The translations under genes were made by a program, and so were the position numbers. Positions 38,428-52,756 of a DNA stretch of 64,000 nucleotides are shown here, piece by piece. Positions within the stretch are counted from its first letter, which is position 1. Every line of letters begins with the position of its first letter. Source of the stretch: Ptiloglossa arizonensis (taxonomy: Eukaryota > Arthropoda > Insecta > Hymenoptera > Colletidae); assembly GCF_051014685.1 (NCBI RefSeq), contig NC_135056.1:4898001-4962000 (forward strand), read 5' to 3'. The notes below the pieces were generated by a model, which saw only the letters and a list, made by a program, of their open reading frames with translations, was not told the origin of the DNA and made no database searches.

Positions 38428-41400
38428 CATTTCCTATTTTATTCTATTTTAATCTTCATAGAGTTAGTGACTGCAGATTCTTCTATTTAAAACACTTAGG
38501 GTCATTTTAAATTTCAATATTCAGTTTCCAAGTATTACAATCTCCAAAGCAGTATGAAAAGTGGAAGCAAATGACATCGTAAAACTTAAGATTTCGCTGA
38601 TAACGGGACACAGATCGTTTATGTTCGAAAAAATTGTTTTTCAATTTCATAAATTTATTATTTTGAGACCAGTTTGCAGAACGTGTTGACATTCGAATAT
38701 ATCAACCCAAAATCACAGAGCTATTGCTTGCGTTGACCTGCAATTGTTATTATAATTTGCTATGCGTACGTTATGCTTGTCAGTGGTATAACTACGCTAC
38801 CGGAAGAGGATCGCCAAGCGTGAGCTCAAGTTTTGGCTCGGAGTAATCGAAAGCCATAATTGGGTTCCTGCGAACAGAAGCTCCGTATTGATCGATTGAT
38901 TTCGCGGAACACAGACTAATACAAACATATTTTGCATTAGAAAACAAAGTGTCCCATTACATTTAAATATCCCAAAAGCTATTATACTTAACCGACGATG
39001 AATTTTATTTATGATGTTTCTTTTTTCGCATAACGTTCCTTTAAATACAAATTCAATGAATTTATTACTTGTAAGATGAGTCGAGGCAATATAATTTACC
39101 AATGCTAAAATTTTAGGGGACCTAGAATATTTTTAATGAAACTTACAGTGCAACATACCTAGTAGACACCTAGTATGTGTACTTCATTAAAATTAATAAG
39201 AGACACATTTTAGCTGATAAATATTATGTTACCACAGGGATATATGTCCAGACCGGATATAATATCATTAAGTAAATTATAATTATAATTATATATGTAT
39301 CTTTAGAAAATATGTGCTTGTTTTTGTACCAAACTTGGACATAATGTATCGATAACAGTTCGAAATATAATCCGTCTCCTTCGTGGATTATCTGTTTAAA
39401 TATTTGGACAGTTTTTCGACAAAAAGCAAAAAACAAGTAACGTTAAAAATGTTATTACTTGTTAACTCAAACAGATAGAAACTAACGTAGCATACTTTTG
39501 ACTGATAAGAAATTTATAATTCATACGTTTAAATAAAATTTTTTTTTCTTTACAAATAATTTTGAATAAGAAGTTTATTCAATAATTAAGAAATCACTGT
39601 TCGACAGTTTGAAAACCTCCATAAACGTAATCAATGATGCAATAAAGTTAAAAAGATGTTTCTAAATACTATGCATTAAATTTAATATTTGATTCTAGAA
39701 GAATGATCGTTTTAATCAAGCTCATTCGACAAACCAGAAGCTTTACTAAGTTAATTATTTGTGTACTTAGCGTTGATCACATTGCAAACTTAATAAAAAA
39801 TTCTTAAATATTATTTCATTCGTGTTACGCATCTTTGTTTGAGATATTAAACTATTGCTAACCCAGTTGATAAAATGCTAAATATATATACATACAAGAA
39901 AAAGTGAAAATAATTTCCGTACGGAAATAACTTTGTAGTTAGTGCAGTACGAAAGGATTTTCATCGTTTTATATACTATTAAAATTCTTTGTTAGCGAGT
40001 AACAAAAAGATTATGTTCCTCTTATATACTAGGAGAATATAATGATAGGAAAAACTGACGCGGAAATCAATGGAAATGTTTCTGAGTTAGTGGTTAACGA
40101 CATGATTAAAATTTTTTCGACTGTACCAAAGAAAAGTAATGTCGGAAAAAATGACAAGTTTTCTTCGCGTAAAGAATGCCACTGTATAGTTACGAGAACC
40201 TAATGCGCTGTTTACACGCGAACGTAACTTGTCTGCGAGTAAATTCATTCTGGTCTCAGCGCCAACGTCCACGCCAGTTAAAACGATTCAACGGCTGTAG
40301 GAAGAACTGATGGAATTGGAAAAATTTGTAATGCTCGAGAAAAGTTTAAAGATCTGTAGACTTCGTTTGAGAGGCCCCGAATGAATTGCCGATGACGCGG
40401 TACTATTGTTCGAGTCCTTTGACGAATAGTAAATCGAAAGTGGCACGGGTCTACTCGCGAGGAACTTAAATTAGATTTTATTCGCGGGGAGTACCAACAG
40501 AGCGGAAACAGAGAAGGGAAAGTACGGAATAAAGGAAAGTGACAAAAAGTGGGAACGAAGAGTGCCCGCGCGAATATCACAATGAAATTGAATATTCATC
40601 GGTTTCAAAGAAATCAAAGCAAGCTTGAAAGAACATCGGATTGTCCCGCACTTTCTTTGTCCTAGTTAACGTACCACCGAACCGCAAATTTTAAACCACT
40701 CGGCGACCGTAATAGACTTCCCGCATATTCGCAACTTCATTTCAAAATTTACGTACGTCCCGTTTCTTCCATAATTTGAATAGCTACTTTTCGTTCCATC
40801 GAGGGAATTAGTGGACACCAATGATACTCGTGGAATTTTAATTCAGAGAACCTCCAAGTTCAAACGATTTGCAACTGTATTTCATTATTACGTAAACTTT
40901 CACAATTCAGTTCGCCAGAGACTCGAGCCATACGTTTGAACCGTTCAGACCATCGTAGATAATAGATATGTTTTGCACACACCATTTTCTTTTTCTCTCT
41001 TTACGCGATGTGGTTCGTTTAACTCGTTTCGTTAATTTTAAGTTAACTTTCGATAAGTTTTGTTAAGCAATTATAAACAAATAGTGTAAATTGCACAATA
41101 TCATAGCTATAAATGTATACATAACATACAAGTTCAAATGTATATGATTTATTAGAAATTTTTGGATTTTAAAATGTTACCTAGAGATAGGTTTATGTCA
41201 TCGATTTTTAAACTGTTTACACAAAACACATTTTTTTGTGGTCAATAAGTTCGTTTCCTTTATTTAAAATAATAGTTTCATTGAAAATTGATCAATTACT
41301 TGATTGATGATTCTAAAAGCGATACCACTGAATGGACAAGTAGACAAAAAGATTGTATTACCAAGACTATAACTATGAATATTTTATTGTAGAACTATGT

Positions 41401-44400
41401 ACATTATAGTTGAATATTTATCATACTCAATGTACTTATTAAGGTGAAAAGTAAGAAAAAGTACATGCGAAACATGTTTCCTTTCGTTTCTTGTCACGGA
41501 ACGATTAAATTATAACAAAAGTTCACATTTCTTTTGATCGTTTATCACAATTTTACTTCACCATCAAAGTGATAAATTTACTATATCTCAATGATTTATT
41601 CGTTAGACGAATCATTAGGAGATACCGAAAATTTTAATCCCATTTTTTAGTTACATTTTAAGTCAGGGAAGAAAGAAACTTCGTACAAAACGCGGTTCAG
41701 TACTAAAAATTCCGCGCGTACTTTGAAAACTTATTCATTTTGTAGCCGCAGTTTCAAAGCGATCTTTTAAATTTGCAGTATTCGACGATATCTTTACGAA
41801 GAATTTCCAGCAGGTACTTTATTATTATTCCGAATTACATATCCCTTTCATTCTGATTGAAATATTTGTAAGACAAGCACTTCGCATCTTTAGAAAGGTG
41901 ATTCCTAGTTTTAAAGACTCTTTTCTCTCTAAAAATAGTTAACGAATAAGTGTCACGTAACATTCGTATGATACATAAGTGTGTCAATTCGTATGCATAA
42001 ATTATGTGTGCCTGAACAACTCTTTAAACGTAAAGACTGTACCCGTGAGACTGTAAACGTAAACGTGAGATTGAATTTATGGGTAACCAAGAACTGAATC
42101 TCACCACTTGCTGCAATCTCGAAACATTTCTGTGTTCGTGAACCTAAAATACCATATGGTACAAATATCATATTTATACCATATGTTGCTGCGCAACAGT
42201 AAAATCGTAACGCCAACAGATGTAGCTTCATGTTGTGAAACGTAAATTTTTCGATTATGATCTTATTATAGCCTCTGGTAAAATTTAAACGTTATCCACA
42301 TGCCTTTTACATCTATACACTTTATACGTTTCGTATTTGCAAATCGTAAATAAGTGCACATGTTATAAATGTAAATTTTTATTCAAATAACCTAAGAATT
42401 ACTTGAACAGTAATCCAGTTCTAATTATATTAAATATGTTCACCAATCACTCTCTAAAAATTGGAGATCTCTTACAAATGCTTTTCTACTATAAAGAAAA
42501 TATATTTAATACGAAATTACGAACTTTCTCTGAAATGTAACGATTATAAACAATTTGTAACCTTAACTCCCCAGGTCATATTTGTTGTTTTCTGCAGTTT
42601 GTCTCTTTCACTCTGGTTATCCTCTAATGAACTTTCTCAGTAACTCTGCGGTTTTATCACTGACTCTCAACCGAGTAACGAACAAATTAACCACCGACTA
42701 AACCGCTCTTTAATCACCCTGAAATCTTAGCCACGCTCATCACGGATATACACATATTGTACGTGTATTCTAGAGTCCAAAATTCCACGTCCATTTCAAG
42801 AATTCATTCAAATATTCATTGTACCCGCTGCCGACCCTCTAACCTAAAAAACCACTCGACCTCTTTCGCACTGTCCCAAACACTTCTTCGCACTCAGTCT
42901 CCTGATCCCTAACACAAGGAAATTTGATTTGATGCTGCATCGCCACAGTACGAATATTTCGCCTTTAAACAAAATTATTTTCACGCATTTGCAAAAACAT
43001 TTATGATTCGAGATGTCTCCTTAACAAACCCGGATATTTTTCTTTACAAATGATACTTTGCATTTGCGAAATAACTTAAAGAATCACCAAATCGAGAGGA
43101 AAAATTCAAATGATCTAACTTGCTCCAAGTAATGTACAAAAAATTGATATCTTCCATGAATATGAACATCAGTCTAACAGTCAAACAGAATCTATTAGAG
43201 TCAACTTCCTAAATAACATTCTCACAATTAGTTTAACTTTTTTTGGTTACCAGAATGCGTAAACGAGTTGTAAATGTAGCGATGAGAAACAATTAAGATT
43301 TCTTTATACCATTTCTTATGTAGTTTAATATTCTTCGGGACGTTTTGAATATACACAAGGATAGACGAGGGTACAATTATGTTATTTCGCAAAGAGAAAC
43401 AATGGCCATTTCCAAAAGTCCTGAAATAAGATTGCCTGCGGCTTTCGTGGCAAATTCTTAATTGTATACTCTTCGAGGCTTCCAGATGTGAGTTATGTGT
43501 TCTCCAAGAAAGATATTCCAATATTTCGTCAAACTTTGAATCTATGTTCATTAATGCACCATCTGACTACTGATAAAACTGGCTGCAATACTGGCGACAC
43601 ATTGGTCTTTCTTGAAATTAGTTTTACATTCTTATTCGAATTAGTATCTAGTCACATGAGAATTTCTGAACCGATAAACAACTGTACTTTACATCTGAAA
43701 TCACTTAGTTTCATTTGAAACTTAAATAAATCTATGTTACATTTTAAATTGCAAATAAATTACATAAACAGTTGTACACGCATAGACATAAATGGATAAA
43801 AACCTAATTTATACTAATACAAATAATATAATTAAATTCAAAGATCTTTTAGCGAATAAATAATTAATCCAGCAAGTATCAGAAAGTATAGAAGAGTTAA
43901 GGAATTTCATAATGTACAATATTTATGTACGAATAACTGTTACTCGATAAGTTCAGTTATCCCGAAATGGCAATATTCAGAACATTACATGCATAATGAT
44001 GACGGAAGTTCAATTTGTGGAATTCGAGATTTCCAAGACAGCGAATGAATTGCCATACACGAACGATGAGCCAGCAATCATTGCGGTCGATTCCGCGAAT
44101 TTATCGCTTTCAATTCCAGGAATCTCTGACTGATTCCTCTGAAAAGGAATGATGATTGGTAACCGATAGAATGTTAGAAATTTTACTTTTGAGAAGAACA
44201 AGATGTGTCCTTGTTGTAGTAGTTCTACGGTATGCGCCGTGATGTCTCTCATTCTCCTCGTGCCAGAGGACATCGTGGCTTAGCTCGCTGTACAGTTAGA
44301 TTTTTAGCAAACTCTTTCGTGGTTTACACAGCACGATGCAAAGTCATTTACTATGTCGATTTCCGTCGGTGCATTTTCCCTCAAAAATGGATGTAACTTT

Positions 44401-44527
44401 TAAACACGGTGCACACTGTGTGGCAACTGTCCCCAGGGTGGACTAACTTCTGCGAGTGATGTTTGCCGCTGCGACATGTTTGGTACGGAGAAAGAAAAAT
44501 TCAGTCAGGGACCAAAAGCAATCTGAT

Positions 44528-44650
44528 ACTACGAGTAAGGAGAATTCAGACATCGCAGAAAGATTTTTGCTCGGTCACAACCTGTACGAAGTCTAACTGA
44601 AACGTCTGGCCTGATATAACCCACAATTCCTCTCCAGAACTTCTTTTTCT
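44528..44650 (-). repeat. Dispersed repeat R1, single copy
   Basis: The reverse complement has GAGAGGAATTG, ATCAGGCCAGACGTTTCAGT, GACTTCGTACAGG, GAGCAAAAAT and ATTCTCCTTACTCGTAG, in the same order as the copies at 4747-5121. It lies about 420 bp from the transposase fossil at 45.1 kb. Confidence 0.65.
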
Positions 44651-45072
44651 CACTTATGGACATATCTATACTTATGAAAAACAAGTGCTGCAAAGACAGA
44701 GTGCACCATAATATATAAGAGCTGGTGCAGCTATGAATTGGGGATACGAAATCAATAAGAAGAGTTTCTACCAACATGTACCCTAATTGCTCTGGTTACT
44801 TGTTTCCATGGTATGGGCAGTTTTGTATTTTTGTATCCTTCGAACCTTTACAGACTTAAATCTAATTTAAGTAGAGCCTTATTGTGCAGAACTGAACAAG
44901 AGAGGAAAGGTAAATTATTTATAGAAAATAAATTATGATCCTTCTTTCCAAATGCTCAACTTAAAACCATTCGTCCTTTCAATCGGATTTTGTAAGTATA
45001 ATTGGACTTGGAGATTTCCTAATAACTGTTCAAAATAACTAAACTGTTGCTTACAGTGCTCGACAACTCCTT

Positions 45073-45516
45073 GGTATCTTTTAATCTTTACGACTAGTCT
45101 GTCCTTCAAGCTGATCTATTGGAAGAAGGGCACTACTCGATGTTGTAGGTCGTGTACCGTTTATGCATGTTGATGCACCCTCACATTTCAGCCGAGAAGC
45201 TAGACAGTTCTAGAACGAACGATTTTCTAACAGATGGATAGGTCGTGCAGGACCTATTGCCTGGTCTGCTCGTTCTTCAGACTTAAATTCACTGGAGTTT
45301 TACTTCTAGGAGTACTTCGGGATAATTACTTATTCAATACCGTTTGACATACTGAAATACTTCAGCAATGTATCCGAGGAAACTGACAACGAATCCAGTA
45401 AACATGTACCTAGAATATTCGAAACATTGAGAAACTCTATGACACGACGAATAGAGGCTTATATAATATTTAGGTCGATGGTGGTCATTTCGCATACTTC
45501 TTACGAAGGTAAGTAA
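45073..45516 (+). pseudogene. DDE transposase fossil, family T, C-terminal half
   Basis: One frame holds over 147 codons with four in-frame stops (45082, 45112, 45211, 45307). Recognisable blocks are FMHVDAPSHFSREARQF (second catalytic Asp region), WIGRAGPIAWSARSSDL, then NSLEFYF before a stop and EYFGIIT (third catalytic region, Glu in place of the usual Asp), and RIFETLRNSMTRRIEAYI (C-terminal helix). The order and spacing match insect Tc1/mariner-superfamily transposases with the SPDLTPLDFFLWG signature. The N-terminal DNA-binding part was not identified upstream. It is non-functional, but the frame is better preserved than in its relative at 22.0-22.3 kb. Confidence 0.85.
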
Positions 45517-48068
45517 CTTCATATTACTGGAGTACAAAAATGGTTATAACTTGGGAACAAGGTCAACTAGGGTTGACACATTTAGAAGAACCTTTTTTTA
45601 CGCTTACTGGGTCCACAGTCGACTGTTGAAACGATTCGTAAATGTTATGATATACCCCGCGTAATAGTTTATTACACTTACACAAGTTTTAACTCCTGTG
45701 ACACTGTGTTTACTACATTTGGTCAATAACTGTTCATCTTGTTTTATTTACGTATCTGATTGTACATCGTTAAACGATGTTATTACTGTATTCGACAATT
45801 ACGAATAAAGTGCGTATCTGAATGAATTCTTGAAATGAACGTGGAGTTCTCGACGCAGAGAAAACACGTAGCACGAGTATATAATCCCCATGTGTAATTG
45901 CTTAAGATTACCAGTGAAGATATTAAGATTGTTAGCTGAGAATTTTAATCCGAGTCAGCCATTGAAAGAATCTATGACTGACAAGGACAAAGACCAAATT
46001 TCAATTACCATTACATCAATTTCTGTCAGATCGTTTGACCCGTATTCCTTTACATAGTTGCGTATCTTCAAAGAGGGATGACGCTGTTCTTGTAAACATT
46101 ACCCACAGAGCGGCCATGTTAGAAACCGGTGGTGTAGAGGTATAGTGTCTTATGTAACCGAGGCGCACGGTGACCACCACTAATTTCAAGATAAATTGAC
46201 TGCAAGGGGTGTCATGGCCTCAATATGTCTTACATCGTGCCACAGAGTCAGAATGAAGTGGCTGACAGGATATTCCTCAATTTCGCCGGATCCTCAGGGT
46301 TAACAGAGTGCATGGTTTATAGTCCCTTATCTGGTCAATGAGGTTAGACCATCGTGACAGTTGACGGACTCATATCGTTGGATAGAGTTTCGACTTACCG
46401 TGGAAGTTGCAATTAATCAATTCGAGCGTCGTGCTGCATAGATGGCTGAGATTTAGAAAGGCTTCGCGTCAACCACTGAAGATATATAGGGCTAGCAACT
46501 GAGTATCACACGGATAGTTTACGCTGTGTGCGGTTGCGCTGATTAGGTGTATCGAATTCTCAGGCCCACGTGATCTACGTTTGTACAGTCATCAAAGCAG
46601 TACGTTAAACACACGAAGACGAAAATGTTATTTTCAACCGAGGACGGTGTCGAACATTTAGGTTGATTCCACGCTCGTGGTGTTTCCTTTCGTCACGTTC
46701 ACTGGGAATTCAACGCCGTGACTGTGAGTGTAATTTCGCTCCACCACAAAACTTGTCGACTTGCAAAACTCACAACGTACACCGATGAAAGGAAATACTA
46801 GCTCTATCGGTTTGCTTGTAAATTTACTTATGCTCGTTGCGGTTGGGCGATGTTTACAAACCACCGCGGACCTTCTGCTTTCAAATTTCCTCTTTACGTA
46901 AACTCTACGGTGATGTTACTCGACTTATTCAGTTACGTTTCAGTAATTCATTGGATCTTCCTTACTGGGGAAGTAGTCGAGCATGGCGCTCCGACGGGCC
47001 AACAAGATTGTAAAATAGCTGAGCGTGAATACTTTTGGATACACTTAGGTCATACATGTGACGTTTCATGATTCATTTATGACGGGTCTACGTTTAAACG
47101 TGAGGTGCAAACCTGGTTACTACAGGTGGATGTTCGTGGTAGTAATCACTTGTTAAATGGCGTCCAGTCAGTCGAAATTTCCGTGTAAATTTCAATTACC
47201 CGTGTAATCATAATATTGTTTACGAGCAAAAATTTTATCTTTGAGAAAAACTTGTCCTTCGAATATTACAAACGTACGAATTATACTTGTAGCGATCAAT
47301 TTCTATCCTCGATGGACAACAGAAACAAACATACAGCTTTTGTATTTAAACAAATTTGATCTCGCCTACGTGAAATAAAATACGGTGCGAATAAACATAC
47401 GTACTTTCTTCGAACGTTAAAAGTTTAAATTAAGCAACGAAATTCCTGAAACACTCCACTTTCTCATTATAGAGGAAACCCAATTTTAGCGTTCCTTCAT
47501 TCCGCGCGAATAATTCTCTACGTCTTAAAGGATTAAAGGCAACGTCAAGGACGAATTACAAACGACTCGTATCATCCACTTTAAGCTTATTTCCTCGTGG
47601 CATCTCATAAATATTAACGCGACTATATTGCAGCTACAGCCTTCTGCAATTTATGTCGTCTAAACATCGTGCCCACACTATGCGAATGGCGTGCACGCTT
47701 ACGATACGTCTTCGTCGAAAATGTAAAATATATTTTGTGAGCTCTATTGACGACAAATACATTTCCTTTCTTCTCTGTGCATAGTTTTAATCAGATGCGA
47801 ATTAAGGAGAGTATAAGCATTGTCTAACTGACTCGATTGTTAAAGTATTAAAGTAACAGAGTGGTTACAATACTAAACGATGTATTATGTCGTAAGATGA
47901 TCGACTCGGTGCAAGGATTCTTGTAGATTTATTAGTTCGAGACAAAAATGTTCTATTTAAGAGTTAAATACGATTAAACATGTATGATTTACTTCTATAA
48001 ATGTCTGCTAGCAGATAATAAATTTCTTAATGTATCTTCTTTAAGAAATGGTCCGTTTCTGAATTCCA

Positions 48069-48676
48069 GATGAAAAATTTAAGAGAATCTTTCCATTTTT
48101 CACAAAGCTTTAAGTGATCCTTTGTTTCTTGAATAAATTTCAATGTATAGATGTTATTTTTGATACTAATATTACCAGATTATTGTACTTTCCACGTGTT
48201 TAAGTGTATTTGATGTATTTGCTTGGAGAAACCGATCTGGACAATTAGACAGGTATAAATTTAATCGTCTGTAGCAGTGATTTTCGTGACAATGTGGCTG
48301 AGGAAATATAATAATTTATTTTTCAGTCCAAACCAGATCAATTATTAATAATATTTTAATATTTGATTTATTATACAAGCAGAATATGATCGATTACACT
48401 AGTTTAATAACGACTGAGTTATCTTTGAAAATTTATCGACCGATATAACATGATCAATTATTCAAGAATTGTATTTTAATATATAGTATCATTCAGAAAC
48501 GAGAGACCAAATTTTGGAGAAAAACAAGCACTCGTCTACAAAGAGCTGGTAAAGCAATTTGGAGCGTCTAACTTTCCAGCGTATGCATCCTCATCTCGAA
48601 ACAATTGATCGTTCAAGAAACAAAGGATCACTTAAAGCTTTGTGAAAAATGGAAAGATTCTCTTAAATTTTTCATC
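48069..48676. repeat. Perfect 65-bp inverted repeat with a 478-bp spacer
   Basis: The left arm 48069-48133 (begins GATGAAAAATTTAAGAG) and the right arm 48612-48676 (ends CTTAAATTTTTCATC) are exact reverse complements over 65 bases. Similarity stops abruptly on both sides. The spacer is AT-rich and carries no ORF or motif I recognise, and no clear target-site duplication flanks the arms. It could be a foldback transposon or a recent inverted duplication. Confidence 0.97.
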
Positions 48677-49945
48677 CGGCTACGCGAAACTTTAAACCGA
48701 ACTACCTTTGATACCTCGAACTGCTGCTTTTGAGAAACATCCTGTGTAGAATGTAACTATAATAAAATGAACCATCCATGTAACTAACAAAGTTTCTAAT
48801 TATATATTACTAATAGCAATGTGTTGCAGTACTTCCATAATGAAGCAAGTATGACTGCTGTGTCAATGTAACAACCTAAATATCGAAGCAAATATTAACA
48901 CTACTTAGAATTTTGATTTCCTTTGTTTTTCGTTCTCGGCTGTGTTAATGTCTTTCAGTGCATGGATTGCGTGTTTATTTTAATTATCTTGTGGAACTCG
49001 TTGTTCAATTTTTGAGCGTAATACATAAAAATACGATAGCTTTAAACAAGTATTGTTTGAAAATCAATTAAGGAAACGATGTTTTATGATTATTTCGCAC
49101 AATGATCCGCTCACTTTTAACCTGCCATCTCGTAATTTTATGGCGCTGTAAAGTAATAAAAAATCTGTAATCGTCAAGTCTATATAAACGCAAAGTAGAG
49201 CTATATGCGTGGTACTTTAAAATCATGGTTAAGACTTAACTGGATAATAATAGTCGAATAAAGATTTTGTTTAAACATGGGCCCTTATACTAATCGTTTT
49301 CAAAATATTTAACTTTTTATTACGTATTCAAAATTCTCCGTATGTTGATACAGGTGTCTTCGATCTGTTATAAGCAGGTGTTCAAATTGCTGACTATTAA
49401 TGTCAACAGACGAAATTAACATCCGGCCTGATAGATGGTAAATTAAATTATTGCAAACAAGAGAAATGATAACTGCACGATTGTTTGAAAATACAATTAT
49501 GCGAAAATTACTGATACGAGATTGTAACGACTAATGACACACGTTGAAGTAATTAATATCCTACTGTCAAGATATTAGCACTGCTACATATGTAATCAGA
49601 CAAAGAATTTAAATAACAAATTACAAATTTGATATAATAATTTTATATTGGTTTTTGGCTTTATTGAATATATATTATATTGCAGTTTTGACTTCTTTTT
49701 ATATATTCAAGAACATCTGTCTAAAATGTACTTATTTAATACTTAACAAGAGTATTGAACTACTTGAAAATATAACAGAAATTAAAACGACTAAACTTAT
49801 AAACATAATACTGACTATGACGTCATATGTTCCTTTTAAATATGAAATTGTACATCTAATACAATCATGGATAAAATTATCTATAGCATTGTCAAGCTAG
49901 TTTTAAAAGGGTCAAATTGTTAAATATAAAATACATTTTAGATAG

Positions 49946-49982
49946 AAATCTCTGAAGAGGACATAAAGAAATCGAAACGTCG
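49946..49982 (+). other. Possible hammerhead/Penelope-like motif relic
   Basis: The segment reads CTCTGAAGAGGAC, then an A-rich stretch, then ATCGAAACGTCG. CTGANGA followed at stem-II distance by GAAAC and GTC is the hammerhead core order. The stem II arms pair poorly, so any ribozyme would be degenerate. Related cores lie at 31436-31482 (minus) and 31686-31731 (plus). Confidence 0.3.
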
Positions 49983-52582
49983 AACTAAATATTACTCACC
50001 TAGTATTGCTCTGCAAAATGAAAAGTCAAATGTATGGAAAATGATTACTTTATCGACTGATGATTATTAACACTCTTCAATTTGTTTCTGTACATTTTAT
50101 TTGCGAATTAAGTCTTTGTCGGTGTTTTCAAAACAGTCTGTATAATAGATATAATTAATTGCAAAGCAAGTAACATTAAATTCCTCAGTTGTTCATGGCA
50201 GGAAACTTCTTCTTTGTAGTTCATTAGGTATAATAGAATACGGGACACCATGCGTCATAGATGAAATTCAGTTTAAAATTGCACGCTGAAAAAGCAGCGA
50301 ATTAAATTTTTTAACTCGTCGCGAGAACTTTCAGAACGCGAAACTGCTTTGCGGAAAATGTTTTGAATTTGTTACAGCATTGCAGCAAAATTAATTTCGG
50401 AAATTTGCTTTTCAACGTGCCGAGATACTCCCATAGAAAATTTCCAACGCAAGCGTTAGTTTACTTGGGTTTCGTGAAATCTTAGAGTAAGTTAGTAACG
50501 AAAACATTAATATATTAATTTTTCTTGAGACTTTATAAAATTTTCTAAAATATTACAAATAAATACTATCTGATTTTATTTTTCTTTAACAATATATGTA
50601 ATTTTAACTAAAATCTCTTTAAAACCATAAGTATTTCGTAATTCCTCGTTGTTTTTATATCTCTAGACAACCAAATTGTGGAATCGAATGATGAAATTAA
50701 TGAATCACTTTAAAAGCGAATACGTTTTTTTTTTCGAGGAAAGGGATTGAAAGATTAAATAGTTTTTCACATTTTCCATAAATATGTGGTATGTGTGATG
50801 TACGAGTTAGATATTATATTGAAATTCGATATATGAACGAAATTATAGTGTCTTTCTCAGGTTAATTCTTTTTTATACGTACAATCCTGGCACATGAACA
50901 GCATTTTATGTTTTTATGCATGCATTTGTACATGCTTGATCCGGAATCGAGAATAGCAATGGTTTAATCTTTAAAACCGTTCTTTTTGAAACTATGTTTT
51001 GAAAAATAACTTCCGTGATATCATTTTACTTTAATACGTATGTTGCACAAACACAGCAAATACCGGAATTAGAAATCCTTTTGTTACAGTTCTTTCACAA
51101 TAATAGATAAAACTGGAAAAATGTCATGAAAAATTGATATTTGGTATGTTATTCCTCACCATTTTGTCCTGTTTCACTTTTTCAATGATTCTGCATGCCT
51201 GCTGTAAAGGCAATATTATAAATTAAAAATCGTTTCGAATGATTGATTGTTGACCAATAAAATGTAATAAACACAGCGTGCATTCCTAAAACTGTTTAAA
51301 TATTATATTTTTGTTACAAAAAGATTATACTTCTTCAAAGGTGTATAAGTATCTAAACAAACTTACCAAAAAAGAAAAAGAAAAAGAATTACAATTATTA
51401 ACTATTTCCAACCTCAGAAAAAGGAATACCCCCTTTGCTACCACTGTAAAGTTCTGTAATACCTCAAATAATATAAACGTTTCCTTAATCTCGCTCTTAA
51501 TAAACGATGGCGTGTTCCTTGGCAATCCTCAATTAGATTAAATCTTATCATTTGCTAATTGCCCATGTTGATAGCAGTTTCTACCGTTCCACGAATATAT
51601 TGCAGAAATTTTTGCTAACGATGAAACAGAACATTTTTCGTATTACTATGAACGTGCAACCATTTCTATTCACTTTACCATTGGTAGAAAAACTTGCAAC
51701 AAATAGATAAGTCTCAAAGTTCTTTATAATCGGTTGTAAAAAATCTTACACACCAAGATACAACCTGTCGATGAAATATTAGTTCCTAATTTCTTGAAAC
51801 AAGTTCTTTCGAAACAATTAATGAACACACAGGCTATCAGAGTCCAACGTTTCGCCTTGTTTCTCCACAAGCGGTCTAAAATCACCGAAATGTTCAGAGG
51901 ATTCGATAAATGTTACAATTGGAAAACTCGCCTCCCATTGAAAGCCGTAAAATTCTGTTTCGGTCGCTGCGTAAACAATCACGTGCACGGTGAAAAGTGA
52001 ACGCACGTCCTCGACGATTTCGAAGTGAAAAAATTACATTTCGCGAGGGAACGAATTAGGAGAGTTGAACGGTACGGGGCGACGAATTAAAAAGTCACGG
52101 TTTATTCCTCGAACCGGAGAGCGTTCTGAAAACCGGAAATTGCACAGGGTGGTTTCTCGCGGGACAATTTTTTCGGGAACGCGACATCCCTACCGACGTC
52201 GCATCGAAGAAAATTTGTCGACGAACCAACGAAAATCGTTTCACGTTCGCTCGCGGACGCCGCGACATCAGCACCAGGGAGGAGGCCAGGTGAACGTGGA
52301 ACCGTGTATCGTAACAACTTTTTATTACTTCGCGTGACATACTTTTCTCCGTGGATGCACAGACGGCTCGGTGAAAAAATTAATTAGCCGACTTTACATT
52401 AACGAAGCCGCGGGTACAAGTAGTACGTAGGTGGATTAACGTTCCGTTCTCTCTACTTACCTCGCAAGAGAATGCAAAAACTTTCGTCCGCCGTGCCGTA
52501 TTTCCCTTCCCGTAAGGATTAAACCATTAAAGAGATATAGCGGAATACGGGTGAGCAGCCATGCCGGGAGGAACTGATACGT

Positions 52583-52591
52583 TATAAATAG
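52583..52591 (+). promoter_or_regulatory. TATA-box match
   Basis: TATAAATAG fits the TATAWAWR consensus. It lies in a CpG-richer patch, 301 bases before the ATG at 52892. No clear initiator was seen about 30 bases downstream, and TATA matches are common by chance in AT-rich DNA. Confidence 0.25.
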
Positions 52592-52727
52592 AACGAGGAG
52601 CACAGCCAGCGAGCGTGTGCGTGATAATGTTTTCACGACGAGAGGGAAATCTCTGTGATGAGTTATTACCTGAAGCATCGCGAGAACGAAGCCTCCCGTA
52701 CGGCACAAAGCCATTCTCCTTTCGTTG

Positions 52728-52756
52728 TTTTTTTTTTTTTTTTTTTTTTTTTTTTT
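52728..52756 (+). repeat. T29 homopolymer
   Basis: Twenty-nine consecutive T, then a C and eight more T. On the minus strand this would be a poly(A) tract. Confidence 0.95.

Noticed and set aside
46380..46470. Minus-strand donor CACG/GTAAGT considered as the end of exon 1
   Set aside because: The phase-1 frame opens after a stop with no ATG and no signal peptide.
46090..46500. Less AT-rich stretch that looked like it might be exonic or a retroelement
   Set aside because: All frames are interrupted and no protein motif was found.
52065..52340. Three overlapping ORFs on both strands
   Set aside because: Low stop density in a CpG-rich patch opens several frames at once, and none shows a motif.
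52457..52714. Minus-strand ORF ending at the GTAAGT donor, considered as receptor exon 1
   Set aside because: In the phase needed to join exon 2 there is a stop and no ATG between that stop and the donor. The hydrophobic frame is in the wrong phase.
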